In this document: in pieces, positions 1-13,616 of the stretch | Layout of the letters: every line of letters starts with the position of its first letter | How positions within the stretch are numbered: position 1 is the stretch's first letter | From: Rhyacichthys aspro | Lineage: Eukaryota > Chordata > Actinopteri > Gobiiformes > Rhyacichthyidae | DNA: 64,000 nt | Direction: 5' to 3' | NCBI GenBank assembly: GCA_036850595.1 | Contig: CM072163.1 | Coordinates: 15,524,639 to 15,588,638, forward strand | Notes under the pieces: model-generated | The model's database searches: none | What the model was told of the DNA's origin: nothing | What the model saw: only the letters and a program-made list of their open reading frames with translations | Program-made: the position numbers and the translations under genes

Positions 1-920
1 TTCAGTATGCCTCTCATCTAGCCGTGCTCATCCTGTTGGTTATGGGCACGGTGCTAGACTTCCTTTGCCACACAAGTGTCCAGCCTTGCCCCTACTCCTT
101 GTCTCTTCGTCACATTTTAGTTCCTCTGTTTTAGGCTGTGTCTGTCTAATTTAATGTGTTTTATGGGAAAACTCCAAGAACCTAACTAAGCCTTATCCAC
201 TTGGACAGGGATGGACAGGTATATACATGTAACTATACACACCCAGACAGCATGGACATTCATTCAGAACAAGTCTCTAACTGGTAATATAGAGTAATTC
301 ATTTTAATTATAGAGTATAGAGGGTTTTTTTTTCATTTTTACATACATATTACTGGTTCATGCGCGAATTGGAGTAAATCCAACGTGCAGGATTTTTTTT
401 TTTTAAAAAGCCATTAAATCAGGTCCTGTCTGTATTTAAAAGGGAGAATGCTGGTACTGGATGGGACAGAGTGACAGCCAGTGCATGGGGCATTAGTCTA
501 CACAGGTATGAACCATGAGGCAGCATCTCAGGTGTTGGCTGCACGTCTATGGTCTGTCTGCGTCCCACCAAGCACAGCACCCACCATATACCCATCATAC
601 GTGCTCATAAACAAGAAAGAAATGGGTCCAATGTATGTATTTTAAAAAGATACTTCATTAATAAATTGTGGTGACATGACAAAATAGCAAATATAGGCGC
701 TAACACAAAATGTTAGCGATAAAATATCTTTTAGTCATTTAACCGTATGGTAAACGTTTTAACATGGGCGAAAATAAAAATGACAAAGGCATTGAACCCA
801 ACGTAAAAAAAAATACCATGAGCGGATGTAGCCGCACAGGAAATTCCTTCAGGTCAGTCTGCCAACTTTGAACAAAATGAAATAGAAAAACATTTAAAAA
901 TAGTAGGGAAATGCACTCAC
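1..920. other. No coding region recognised; probable intron of a leftward gene
   Basis: AT-rich DNA with no open frame resembling a known protein. It lies immediately downstream, on the minus strand, of a splice donor (CTACAG|GTGAGT read on the minus strand, donor GT at 919-920). It is therefore most simply the first intron of a minus-strand gene that continues outside the window. Confidence 0.4.
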
Positions 921-1215
921 CTGTAGCGTTGTCGTGCGGCCAGAATCCTAAACTGTATTATGTCCTTTTAGAGACAGCGTCGGTCAACACACCCTCCTGA
1001 TCCGGAGCAGCATCGGGGCGCGCAGCTTCGGCGGCCGTTCCGCGGTCTGTGCGTTTGCTGGCTCTTTCTCTCCACAGTTTACGAGCGTCAACATGTGCGC
1101 TAATCCACGTGCCCACGTTTTGCGCACATCCTATTGGCTGTCGGTCCGGCGGTGGCGCATCCCATTGGTGTATTCGTTCAGCCAGTGATTGCTTTACTCG
1201 ATGGTGATTGGCCAG
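921..1215 (-). promoter_or_regulatory. CCAAT-rich CpG promoter and non-coding first exon of an off-window gene
   Basis: GC- and CpG-rich segment in otherwise AT-rich DNA. Read on the minus strand it holds three CCAAT boxes (plus-strand ATTGG at 1133-1137, 1164-1168 and 1207-1211), followed by an exon-like stretch ending in a good donor at 920/921. No in-frame ATG opens a useful reading frame in the exon, so it is probably 5' untranslated. The human neighbour of CA14 on the opposite strand is ANP32E, which would suit the orientation, but no coding sequence is visible to confirm it. Confidence 0.45.
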
Positions 1216-4200
1216 CGGCCCGGGCAGTCATAGTCCTGCCCACTCATGTGTCTCCCGTGTGTTTGGTGTCGGGCAGGCTGCTCTACTACAGCGACAGGCT
1301 GTAAACACACACCAAGGTGCAGGCTGGATGGATGCACAATATGTTCTATGCATTCGACGTACACCGTAAGTTATAGCCCCGCCCCAGACTCCCCAAATAC
1401 TGAAAAATCCTTATGCAACTCTACAAAATAATCAGGAGTATTAGCCTTTTTAACAAGATACATTTGCTTTTCGAAAAAATACCTAAATAAATCATTTATT
1501 TGCCCTCTGTTGATATGTGTGGGGAGGACTGTCCTGTAATAACATAGCTGTATTACTATAATTTATACAAGAGCCACTGCCCACTCTGTTCATTTTCACT
1601 GTGAAATCATAGATGAATAAAGGAGACCAAAACAGGGTGGTTAGATTTCAGTAACCTCATATAAGATTCAATAACAGAATCTCCTCTCTTTTTGTCTTTA
1701 TGTAACATTTTCAAAGGTAAAGTCACTCATCATATTCATATGGAATACTGCATTTAGTTATGTAAATATGGCACAAAATGGGAAAACGTGTTATGTTTAA
1801 TTCTATGCAACAGCTGTTTCCAAGATGTAATCTCACCTATATCTGCTTGTTTTGTTATGATGTATAGTATAATCCTTACTTGGTCATTTTTATTTATATG
1901 TTAAAAGGGGTAGGCACAATACATTTTTACTTCAGTTTAAACCCTTTTGGACTTTGCTTCAGATTTACTGAAGGTATTGTATTGTTGCCAATTTTACTTT
2001 AAATGATGGAAGTAAACTGAAATGAAAGTACTGTCAAGTGAATTTTGAAAATTTTAAAATATCAAATGTATTTTTATGTTTTTGTCTCAAAAATAGTGAC
2101 GTGACTTTCAGCCTAGTTTGGCAGCTCTGTTTCAAGGACCATTTCAGGTCATATGTCGTAGCCTCCCCCACTACTTTGTGCTAGTTACTACAGAGTGAAC
2201 CCAATGACCCTGACACACAACACGCAGCAAGACCCTAAATGAACATATAGACCACACAGATTATCAATTATTCAACACAATTCTCTTAGGCTTCATATTA
2301 AGGTGATTGCTGCTGATTGGTTTGGATGATTAAGTTAGATGCCTACATTGTTCTTAATGGTATTTTACATCAAGTCACATTCCTTAAGCCTGGCTAATGT
2401 TGTCTTGTTGCTGACAGGGACTTACTAGTTGCCCATCCCCCTCCATACATCGAACATACACATGAACCCACTGACCCCTCTCCATCACTGACAGAAGAGG
2501 CTCTGTGTTCGTTTGATACCTGTATGTTGTCTACCGGCAATTATGTGCACCTAGTAACCTCTGCTCAGGTGAGAAACCCCCTCCTCGTATTGTCAAAATA
2601 TGTAACTCTTGGTAATAGTAAACCCAAGGTAAGGTTTGTGTTTGTACGTAACAGGGACAAGGTCGAGAGGAAAGGCTTTCAACCCCCACCAGCATTCCTC
2701 TTCAGCTCATGAACTCAATGAACCTCCTCTGGGTTCATGGGTGCTGTCGACCACCCCCATCATCCTCAGCTTTACACTCTCTTCTCACATCCCCCACCTG
2801 GTTTATCCACTTTTCTCCCCATCCTCCCCTTGTTGTTATGCCTTCTACTGACAGCATGAGAATTCAATCAGTGTAACCACATTTAGCCCCTGTATAGTGC
2901 TTTTATCAATAAAATGAATGAAACATAGTTTGACCCACTATTGGTCCATAATACTATTGAATATTATCATTAGTAGACTTCATAATAGATACAAATTCTG
3001 CTAAGTCTAAATGATTCTGTATAGTCTGCCTTGGAGCATGGTAATGACATAAAAGCATGCAATAGCATTCATTAGTAGCGTTAATATAATATTAATATTA
3101 TTATGCTCAGAATGACTGATAATTCTATTGGTTTGCTTTTCTAAAAAGGTTTTTAGAAGTATAAAGTATGAAAGTATGTTTTAGGCAGGGAAAGTATGCA
3201 GGGGTCCCTGTGAGGCCAAATGTTTTGAGCAGGTGTGTTGAGGCCAAGACAACCCAACAGAAACCTGAGCCTCCTGAGGGAAGACAGAGGACTCTAGAAA
3301 ACTAGTGTAAACTGTCTATTGACTCTTAGTGCTACAGCCTTGTCTCAGGTTTCACCTGGAAACCAGAACAGCAGGAAAACAATTACCGTTGTGTCCTCAT
3401 TGCACCCAGCCGCCTCTTCTTTATTAGACATGTCTGGACTCTTTTAGTTATGGCCTTTAGTAAAATCTTTGGAATCTTTTTTTGTATGTCTAATTACAAT
3501 TAGGTGCAAATGGTTGCAAAAAGTATAAGAAGGAACTCAAGGTCAAGTTAAATATATGCGAAAATCTGTTATTTCCTCAGAAAGCTGTGTTCATTAAAGC
3601 AACACAAAGCATCATTTCAGGATTTGCTCCCAATAAAAGACTATGCGTGCAACTGCACTGCTGCACTCATATGGACTGTTAAGCCTCAACATGTATCTTA
3701 TGTAGCCTAGTGTGTTCTATCGTGACATGTTATTGTGCCCTGTTACTCAAAATTACATTGAGGAGTATCTAAGCCAGCACTGTGTTCACCAAAGCAGGCT
3801 TATTCCTCATTTATCAGGTTAGGTACCCATCTAAACTACTATGAGACAACAATAATTAATCATTTTGAGTCTGTGTATTTTCTAGAAATAAGCTACATAG
3901 TTGTGTTAATAATCTTCAGCACCGGTCACCCAATAGTTTCATAACCATCAGACATTCAGCCCCTTTGTTTTATAACTGCACGTCTATGTGCTACCACAGG
4001 CCTACTAGTAAAATAACGTGAACATGTAAACTTGGTAATAAATTCTTTTCCAAAAACCTAGCTCACATTATTTCCATTTAGGAACTGCCAGAGCGGACTC
4101 GTGAGCCTCGGCTTGACTCCACATCTCGAGCTTCTCACATTTTAGGAGCGAAGACATGTGCCCCGCAGTATAAACAGAAGCATCTTCACATGTCCGTGAT

Positions 4201-4240
4201 ATGCTTCGGTGGGAGATTTCTGAATGAAATCAAATGTCAC
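1216..4240. other. Intergenic, no gene recognised
   Basis: AT-rich sequence with only short chance open frames and no convincing splice-flanked coding exon on either strand. It separates the leftward promoter near 1,000 from the rightward promoter near 4,300. Confidence 0.6.
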
Positions 4241-4242
4241 GC

Positions 4243-4400
4243 CCAATGCGAGGACACGGCCAATAGCGTACACAAATCAGCAAGCCACGCCCACTCACTG
4301 AAGGCAGCTCAGCCAATCAGAGCGCGGCAAACGTTACGACTGTTGCATAATTTCGGCGGACGTGCTTCACGTTTGAGGAGGCCTGCATAGACTGTGAAAG
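4243..4400 (+). promoter_or_regulatory. Rightward promoter with three CCAAT boxes
   Basis: CCAAT boxes on the plus strand at 4243-4247, 4260-4264 and 4313-4317 in a locally CpG-rich segment, followed by an ATG at 4401 and a consensus splice donor at 4461. The pattern is that of an NF-Y-driven TATA-less vertebrate promoter. The downstream target is most likely ca14, because no other plus-strand gene lies before it. Confidence 0.45.
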
Positions 4401-4460
4401 ATGGAGCCGCGGACTCAGGAAAGAGGGGGACGAATGAAAAACGATCTTAATGTCAGAAAC
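4401..4460 (+). other. Candidate upstream (alternative) first exon of ca14
   Basis: An ATG opens 20 codons that run without a stop to a strong donor (AAC|GTGAGT). No recognisable protein family is encoded. The only strong acceptor before ca14 is at 5788/5789, after a long CT-rich tract. Joining the two gives 17 more open codons that run in frame into the ca14 start codon at 5840. This could be a 5' UTR exon or could encode a 37-residue N-terminal extension. Unproven without transcripts. Confidence 0.35.
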
Positions 4461-5788
4461 GTGAGTGAACCCTTCAAATCAAAATAAACAAGCAACAGGA
4501 CATTGTCAATAACACATGAGGGGCGGGGACTTAAAGTGGAGACCTTTTAAGACCCTGCTTGATCATTGGGTACAGATACAAAAACATTGAAATCAAAGGT
4601 TTTACACGCATATAGCACAAATGCAACAGATTAATTTCACTAAACAGCAAAAATGTATTGCAATAGCTTATTATTTTCCTCACCAATTTGTTATTATTCC
4701 ACTCATGTCTGTTATTGACTCGCCAAACGTGATGCAGTGGGTGATGTAACCCTGGCAGTTTTATTTTAATATTTAAGTCTATTCTCGACTCGAGAGTGTG
4801 ATGTAATCTTAAAGATCAAAAGACTCTTGATACCATGAGGACTTGAAATAGACATCCCTCAACTACCGAGTCTTTAGGTTACAATAAGCTACGACACATG
4901 ACTTACTGTAGTCTAATGGACTACTGTAAGGGAAGATCAGAAAAATGTTTAACAACTGGCTCAAGTTGAAGTGATTTAAGTGAGAAGTTTCTGTTTGAGG
5001 GGAACTTTGACAAATGGATCAGAGCTGAGCTTTTACGCGAGATTCTAGTTAAATCAGTTGTAACCTGACATCTACCGAAACGTTGCTCTGTTTTGTTATA
5101 GAACAATAGTCTGATTTTAGGACGGACTGTCCGGCTTAACTCAGTCTAGTGTGGGTAGAGCTCCCTCTAGTGTTCATATTGTGTCTAGTTCAGTTTACTC
5201 ACACTTTGTACACACAGTCTAATTACAGTTACTTACTAATACATATAGAGAAAATATCCCTTGACAAATACACTATTGTCTTACACAAACTGAAACAATA
5301 CTTGAAAAATCATCTGTTTGGCATTTTATTTGAATTTTAAGACTTATTAAATTTAACATTCAATTCCTTCTAATGCACACCAAGGGATCCTCATTTAACC
5401 AGACTGAAAATTTGATGTGCATTATAAGTTCACCAGTCCCGCAGTTATACACATCCATACACATTTTTTCCCTCTCTTTGTCTGTGTGTACTTTAGCATC
5501 CTTTTCATCCCATTTCTACACAATTACCCTTGTTCCGCAGCCTCCGTTGTCCCACTGTAGCATCCCCCAGGCCAGTTCTCAAGCGACAAACTCACACTGA
5601 TCCATTTCTCTCTATCCGAAAGTCTTTCCATTCTCTATTCTGTTCAAGAGCCTGAACGGAGCATCTAACGCCCTCAGTGTGGCAGGTGGGATCAGAGGGA
5701 CCCACTCACCCCCTTTCATCTGCCCCCTTCTCTCTCTCTCTCACTCTCTCTCTTTCTCTCATACTCACTCTCTCGCTCCTCATCTCAG
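4461..5788. other. No gene recognised; would be the first intron of ca14 if the upstream exon is used
   Basis: No splice-flanked coding exon was seen. The segment ends in a CT microsatellite (5731-5780) that doubles as a very strong polypyrimidine tract before the AG at 5787-5788. Confidence 0.5.
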
Positions 5789-5839
5789 TTCATACTACTC
5801 AGTTCTGGATGTATGCCTGTATGGGTGCAGAGGACTAAC

Positions 5840-7725
5840 ATGGACTTTTGGGGTCTTTTAATTGTGTTAGTGCTTGTCTGTTTCCAGTGGATAACTGCCC
5901 CGGATGTTGGTAAGGTCTTATAGTTTTTATTGCTGTATAACTTTGGGTGCTTGATTCGGAAGGGCAGTTTGTTTGGGTCTTTTGGTGTGAGCTTAGCAGG
6001 CCAATTAGCATTAACACACAAGGACTATGATTATTAGACATGAGCATTTACAAATAACAATACTTATACTCAGATTTTGTGTAATTTATTATTATTATTA
6101 TTATTATTATTTTATTTTATTTTTTTTACCAATTAATGACTTTTCTCCTTGATTTTTCAGATGAAAATGCCTGGACCTACACTGGTAAGTTCATCTGTGA
6201 ATAAAATGTCTATCTTATATATGTTTTTTCCATCTAGGTCACTCTCTCAGATCATAAGCCCTTTTCTGTTCTGTTTATCTCGCCCGGTTCATATCCCTCT
6301 GTTTTCTTCTGCCTCCTTCTCTAGTCTGTATTAGTTACAGTTCAACAGGCTGGCATGAGTGCTGTGGTCACACGGAGTTGCACGGAAGGTTAGGGGGCTG
6401 TAGAGAGGAAGAGTATGCATGGGGCAGGTGCACAGGGGTGAAGCACAGAGAGAAGGCGATGGGACCGAGTGAGGCTAAAGCACGGCCCGTGGCGCCCTGT
6501 ATTGTTACAAGCGCACAATAACCCATGTGTTAATTGTGTTGTGGATGCACACTAGCTGCCTATGCCGTGGACAATGACAGTGTGGGAATGAATGGGCACC
6601 AGTATCCTATTCAGCAGAGTGAACTTATTACTGTACATTTAAAACACAGCAATGATAGCAAATAAATAGAATATATTCACGGTTTGTGGATGGCAACTTG
6701 GGGACATTACTGCCTCTGATGTCTATTGTGATTTTGGCTCAGAATTTCTACATTGTGTGGCGCTTAATGTGAAACTCAGTCTGAAAGCAGCACTTTTTAT
6801 GGGCAATTTAAGACAAACATTAGCCAATTGCATCTTTTCAGACTAAAATCTCCCAAGTGAATTTGCAGACATGTTTCAAAACAGGGTCAGCGTGCTAGGA
6901 CTCCGCAGAGGGTCAGAATTTTCAGGCCCCAGTTGCCATGGAGAGCTCCATGACGACCAGCGGCGGGTGTCACTTTTGTACTTTTGAGGGGTTGTGGTGC
7001 GAGGCTGTACTGCTGAGAGCACATGGGGGGTGGGGGGGTGGGCACAGGGGCAGATTAGACCTGGAGCAGGACGTGTGGCATGTGTTTGCGTCAGTAATTT
7101 AAGCCCCGCTCGAAGCGTTGGAGGAATGTGTAGTTACAAGTAACGGAAATACAACATGTATGTTCGTTTGTAGCCTGTCCCGTTTATCAGTTTGAACATG
7201 GCTGCCACACACTATCACTACCAACGTTTTATGTGCTGTAGTAGAGTACCTTATTTTTCACATTCCTCTCTGCAATTCATATTCTGATCCTTTGATTCAC
7301 CTGTCAATCTCTTTCTTGAGCCTCTATTCAAACAGTCCTTTATTATGCACATGGACTCTTTCTTTTCTGTTACAGGGCCTCACTCTGCTCTTCGCTCGAT
7401 ATATTCATGTTTTTTCAATGTCTTCTTGTTGTTATTACCACACTGGTTCTATTATTGTTAGATCTTAAACCGTCTTACTTCAGGAACGTTCAACAAAATA
7501 ATGTCTTTGTGAGTTGTATGTTCTGTCAAGAGCAATGATTTCAACTGTGACAGATTTGACTGTTTTGTACAAATGGGCTCAAAAGATGTTCACTTTTCTA
7601 TTTCTAGGACATCTTACAACTCACTCCAACAATTATGCAGATGTTTCAGTTTTAATCAAATCAAAGTTTGCTGTGGTGTTTGAAACTGGAAATAAAGCTG
7701 CATCCAGTCCATAGGTTTGCATGTC

Positions 7726-7793
<68 letters not shown>

Positions 7794-10700
7794 TGATACA
7801 AAAATGTACAAACCTCAAGGTGATCTACTTAATCTGACAGATGACCTTAGCCTAACTTTGAAACTCTATGACATTAACTCTGCTTGTTTCATATGGATCG
7901 TTTTTTGTTATTAACTTTGTAAAGATGCTGCGAACGTGCCCGGGACTTTCAGGAACATTTGTCTCGTGTAATTAGAGAGCCATCAATGGAGCTTTTGACT
8001 GGATGACTCTGAGCCAGTGGCCTGTGTGATTGATTATATCATTGCTTGTTTCTTTTATCTCACGAAGGCTTGGTGGGCCAGTCTGAGTGGTCTAACTATT
8101 TCCCGGACTGTGGTGGATCTTCCCAGTCCCCGGTTGATGTGGTGACCGGCCAGACTAAATATGACCCCACTTTGACCCCGCTGACACCTCTGGGCTACAG
8201 TCAGCACGGCAATCAGCCTTTCTCTCTGTTCAACACTGGACACACAGGTAACTATGGTAGCCCATGGATTTACTGCTCCAGGAGGCTCCCATCTCCCAGG
8301 TTTCCTAGCAGCAGTACTCCCTTTGCACAGTTGAGCATCACAGTGACTTGACAGAGAGCTCTGGGTTGATAATTACTAATCATTCGTGCATCTATGTGTA
8401 GAACATCACATTTCACTCACGTTTCTCCATCAGTTATTGTCAAACTCCCAGAATGGATGGGACTCGGGGGGCTGCCTTGGCTCTTCAGTGCCGTTCAAAT
8501 GCACCTGCACTGGGGAAGCGGCGGACCAAGTCAAGGGGGCAGTGAACACACCATTGATGGACTGAGCGCAGATGCAGAGGTACATTCACACACAGAAGAA
8601 TATGTGCCAGATCTACATAAAAAAGAGCATTATATAACATACAATCTTTTTTATTACATAATTTCTCCATTTTAGAATAAAATGTTGAAGGTAAAATAGA
8701 CCATTCAGGTATTTTATAAACATATATTGAACTATTATTAAGAATAAATAGTGCAAGGAACAGTACAAGCTCAGCAGCACTGGTCATTTTAGGCCTGAGC
8801 GCTCAAGAGGGGAAACACTGGGGCACACTTAAGCCGATTAGAAAAGACTTTACAGTCATGCAAAGATAATAAATCATCAGGAACAGAGCAAAATGAAGGA
8901 AATGTCATGTGACCTACCATGTACTCCTGACAAAGTATACATTGTCTTCTTTTTCCAGCTGCATATAGTGCACTACAACTCCGAGCTCTACCAGAACATT
9001 TCCGCAGCGATGACACAGAAGGATGGCTTGGCTGTTTTAGGGATTCTAATTGAGGTCATACACAAATATATTTTATCCTGTGTTATATTGGACTTTTTAA
9101 CAAACATTTTACATTTCAGATTTGTTTTTCCAGGCAGGCGATGAGACCAATCCAGGGTTTAACAATATCATCAGCTACTTGAGTCGAATAAGGCATCAAG
9201 GTACAATGCAGTTATAGTTCAATTTGACAAGATTGGAAGCACTATAGATAATTCAAACTCATCTTATCCTTCTTGCATGCACTGGCAGACCAGAAAGTGC
9301 TCATTCCAGGCTTTGACGTAGCGTCCCTGCTCCCTAAGGATCTGGGACGTTACTATCGCTACAACGGCTCTCTGACAACACCGCCCTGTTATCAGAGCGT
9401 GATGTGGACCGTCCTCCACGAAAAGGTTAAGATCTCAAAGGCCCAGGTGAGATGAAGAAGCAGGTCAGAGCTCCATACTACGCCATTTATTTGTCGACTG
9501 TTACATAACATTCTGTAAATATGACAAGTAAAGCTCAGCCAGAGCATTGTTACTATGCTTTATGTAATGTTGGCTAAACTCACAAAGCTGGTTACAGTAA
9601 CACAGCGATTTGGCCTCTCGTGTTAAACTGCTGATTATGAGATTTTACAGTAGTTCTTACTCTGTGCCCAAATAAATGGAAACATAAAGATAGTCCTTCA
9701 GTTAGTTATGCTGTAACCACACTCCCATGCACCCTGCTGTGGATCTGGTCTCTGTTGCAGCTGTTCAAGATGGAGACCATACTTTATTCAAGTAAAGCTG
9801 AAGAGATAGACCGAATGCTGTTGCAGAACAACTTCCGTGCCACACAGCCGCTCAACAACAGAGTCATCTACACATCCTTCTCTGCAGGTGACAGAATGTC
9901 CATATCTCCATTAACAAGTCAGTGGGGGGCAAGTCAGGAATTTGCTCAGTCTTTATTAAGAGAGGACCCTGGAATGTGTGGGAAATGTGGGAATATTGTG
10001 GATTACGGTGACTGGACTGAACACTTTACAGGAGCAGCACTGGAGAGAGTGAAATCTAAAGGGGAGCAGTGTTTGCAGGCTGATTAGGGAAAAGGATTTT
10101 CAAAAGACAAACAGTGACTCCATTGTTATCATGAGAGTCTAACTGAGAAAAGGGGAGCGGAAAAGATACAGGAGTGAACATTGTGGCAGAGTGGTCGGAG
10201 AAAGAACAAAGGAGAAAGAATTTGTTTAAAGTGCTTATTGTGGAGAGTGAGTGAACCGGAAGGCCTGTGACATCAGCGGTGTTGTCAGAGAATGGACTGA
10301 CAAGATATAACTTTAATAAACGTTTGAGCAGCTGATCTTGCGCAGATAAGACACTAAACTGATGGCTGTGTGTGACAAATGTTTCATCTTCCTAATTAGA
10401 TGATGCATTTGTGTGTGTTACAGATTCGGGGAAGGAGCTCTCCTCGGGTAAGGCCTATGCACAGGACATGCTGCTAATCTTTACAGGCTCTCGTAACCTT
10501 CTGTTAACCCCCTCCAGGTGAAGTCACAGCCATAGTGATAGGGGTGATATGTGGCTGTGTGGGGTTGGCAGTCATCATTCGATTTATAGCCAAGACCATT
10601 CGGTGAGTACAACTCTATTTTAAGCTACTAGATGTGTTTTCTATCTGTGGCTGTGACAGGAGACGAGCTCAGCTATGTGCTGTCAGTCAGTATCTTCTGA

Positions 10701-12310
10701 CATTCTATTTCCTGTTTTTTGGCAGATTTTTTACACTTCTTCACCATGAAACAGTGGTGGTAAACAGGTGGCTTACATAGTCCCGAAACTGACAAAATGC
10801 ATAACTCGTACTGGCAGTGCTGCTTGTGACTTGTGTTTGTGTGATTGATGCTCATCTCAAATGTGCAAATCTAACCTAAACTAATGCAGGATCTAAAGTG
10901 GAAACCTAATAAGTGTTTTGTTTTCACACACACACTTTTTTCTTTGGGTGATTAATACATCCTGTAAAGCTGTAAAGTCTCACGTCCATTTCTATAATCC
11001 TTTACAGTGCTACTTTTCTGACCTATTTCAACCGAAAGATTAAGTGCTGTAATTTGTAATCCGTTTATGAGTGATCAATATTATTTATTATTATTATTAG
11101 TCCACAAATTACTAGTAAGATGTACCAAGCAATTTATGCACAGATTTGTTCCCTAGAAAGCAGGAACTAAATGAGGTCTTTCAGATTTTGTGATGAATTC
11201 AAGAACCCAAGTTTTTGTCTGGGTCTAATCTTCTTTTGTTGTAGGATTTGATTTCATAAGTGATTTCCAAAAGAGAAGCAGTCTTAAGATTAGCACTCGG
11301 GAAAATTAAACCTCTGAGCTCTGCTTAAATAACAAGGTTTTTTTCTAACATTTCTTTCAAACTTCTTTCAAATCAGTGTTTAAAGTTGTGATTATCGTTT
11401 GTTTTGCCAGTAGTTTTCAGTATTTTTATGCCTCAAAAGAAGAAATAGATTTAAGTTGTCTTGAAGTTGAGGTGTGACAGCTAATGAATGTTCCTCATTT
11501 GATTGGACTGGCATAATAACCTTATAGTGTGGCAACCACTGGCTTTATTAAGGCTAAGCATAAATTTCATAAATGCACAGACTTTGATTTCTGATGAATT
11601 AGTCACATGGCTCTGTCTTTTGATCCTATGACAGCTCAACCTCTAGTTGGGACATCCTACACAGTCACCGGCCTGCAGCAATGCCAAGGTCACAGCAGAA
11701 TTACGACCTTTGAACTTGAAGATATCACTATCACCCCATTCATTTCCCAGTCACTTATCCTCTTAGCTGTAGTCTTTAGCCCTAACTTCCACACACTCTC
11801 AACCCTTCCACTTTAGAAAATCTTAACCCTTCACCAAAAACTACCATGTGTTGTTACCATGGCAACCTCATTCATTATTTTATCTTCACATTTTTTGATA
11901 AGTTCTGCCGAGTGTCCACTGTTTGGGGTGATACTCTCTCTTCAGTGTTGGGCAAAGGCTTGTTAATTCATCTTTGGGCACTTTATTTAGTATTTAAAAT
12001 GCAAAAAAGACCTATTAAATGGCACTACAACTCAGTTTAAGTTATAAATTTGAATGTTTTTTGCGTCACTCCTAATCTCTATCTTCCATGTCCTTGTGTA
12101 GGCTACTAAAACTTAAGAAATAGGGCCCTCTGATGGACCAAATAACCAACTACACCAAAACTGCCCTCTGACTAATCATCTGCTCTTTGATGTTGCAGAA
12201 TAAAGGATCTGGAGCAATCCAAGGAGAAAAAACAAGATGTGGCTGTTAATTCAAGCACTGAGCCAACGAAGAGTGAAGAGGTTTTACTATCTCCTCAAAC
12301 AGAGCCTTAG
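5840..12310 (+). CDS. ca14: Carbonic anhydrase 14 (transmembrane, extracellular alpha-CA)
   Basis: Reversible hydration of CO2 at the outer cell surface. Coding exons: 5840-5909, 6161-6184, 8068-8247, 8434-8579, 8959-9054, 9134-9200, 9289-9446, 9761-9887, 10424-10447, 10518-10602, 12199-12310. Phases agree throughout and give 362 aa (human CA14 is 337). Seen in order: signal peptide (about 1-20), CA domain with proton-shuttle His90 in the NTGHT stretch, zinc ligands His115/His117 (MHLHW) and His142 (LHIVHY), and the SLTTPPC gate (Thr224). Cys46 and Cys228 match the disulfide of extracellular CAs. One membrane helix spans about 301-318, followed by a 44-residue charged tail. CA12 and CA9 share this architecture; the tail, the linker and the 1q21-type synteny favour CA14. 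The start is the ATG immediately before the hydrophobic leader. An upstream exon could extend it in frame. Confidence 0.92.
6085..6125. repeat. TTA/TTTA-rich microsatellite
   Basis: Short run of TTA units passing into TTTTA, about 40 bp upstream of the second coding exon of ca14, inside the first coding intron. Confidence 0.8.
7726..7786. repeat. (AAT)n microsatellite
   Basis: About 20 near-perfect trinucleotide units in the second coding intron of ca14. Asn- or Ile-homopolymer frames across it are artefacts. Confidence 0.95.
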
Positions 12311-12750
12311 CCATTGACTCCCCACTTCCTGTTGGCAAATATTATAATATTTATAGTCCTGATTGAAATCTCTTCAAGTAGAATGCAGGAGAATGAAATC
12401 TTGTGTTATCTGCTGTACTGGGACATAGGTCTATATTTTCCAGCCACGTTTGGTGGTTATTGACAGTGTTGATCATTTTTTAATTGTCTTATGTTCACCC
12501 TGCCTTGAAATACACACAGCTTTGCACAAATAGGAATAGATAAAGGACCGCTGCTTTGCCCTAAGACCTGGGGGCCCAGTGCCTCCTGGCCGTTGTCCAA
12601 AGGCAAATCATCACATTCAGTGGTTTATGAATGACCTGTATTTATGTGCTTGTGTTTGTTTGTACATTTTTTTGTGCCATATTTTATTTTTGTTGGATGA
12701 ATGTGGTTGAACTGTGTCAAAGCGTTAATTAAATTAAACAGCAGTGTGTC
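12311..12750 (+). terminator. ca14 3' UTR with ATTAAA polyadenylation signals
   Basis: The stop codon is at 12308-12310. Overlapping ATTAAA hexamers at 12728-12733 and 12733-12738 are the first plausible polyadenylation signals downstream. Cleavage is expected shortly after. Confidence 0.4.
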
Positions 12751-13610
12751 ATCCATTGCTTCACAAAGACTTTACATTATAGACACATTTCAAAGTGGCC
12801 AGTTAAAGTGGACATTAAAATAGCCTAAACCCAAAGAATAGTCAGGAGCAACAATGGTCCATTTTTTTAATATAAAGACAACTCATAAATGCAAACCTAT
12901 TACCATTTTTTTCAAATGACCAATATTCATACCAAAAATCTATTGCAAGTATCAGGGAAAAACTCTTTGTCACTTTGCTCCTCGTCTAATTTTGAAGCCA
13001 GATGCCTTTTTCTCTTTTATGACCTGAATGAAAGAGAATCTCCAAAGACACCTCACTTCCTGGTTTGAGGATAAAACAGCATAAACAATAATAAAATACA
13101 CTGTTGGTTCTAGGATAGGTAAGAGACAAAAGGTTTCTCCAATAATGCTCCCGTGAAGACCCACACAGAATGCTAACTGCATCTCAGATGGAGATTCTGG
13201 ATATGTGTGTATTAGTCATATATCCCTTAATGTAACTCAAAAACATTTACTCTGCCTAAAGACAAATTCAAATAAGATCAAAAAGTTATATCATAAAGTC
13301 ACAGGAGAATGAAATCTTGTGCTATCTGTATTATTGAAGATATCGCCTCATGTTAGGCTTGTGTTGTACAGAGTACCAACCCTGCATGGTGATAACTTAT
13401 ATTACACTTATATTTAATTTAACCATGCACATGCTCTCAGATTTCTGTCTCCCTCCAACACTAAGATGGCTGCACTTTTATATAGTGCATTGTATGTTTT
13501 TTCCCCTCAGTGCTGAGGGCAGTACACACTAAAACACAGTCACTGGACCACTAAACTAAACAGATATTTTTGGATGTAAAAAGATCCTCAGCTGCTATGT
13601 GACCTGACGT
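12751..13610. other. Short intergenic gap
   Basis: No coding exon recognised between the ca14 3' end and the RNase-like gene. It contains a partial duplication of the ca14 3' UTR: the stretch around 13303-13325 repeats sequence seen at 12383-12405. Confidence 0.5.
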
Positions 13611-13616
13611 AAGGTA

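Noticed and set aside
7633..7914. Poly-Asn and poly-Ile frames
   Set aside because: Translations of the AAT microsatellite in a ca14 intron.
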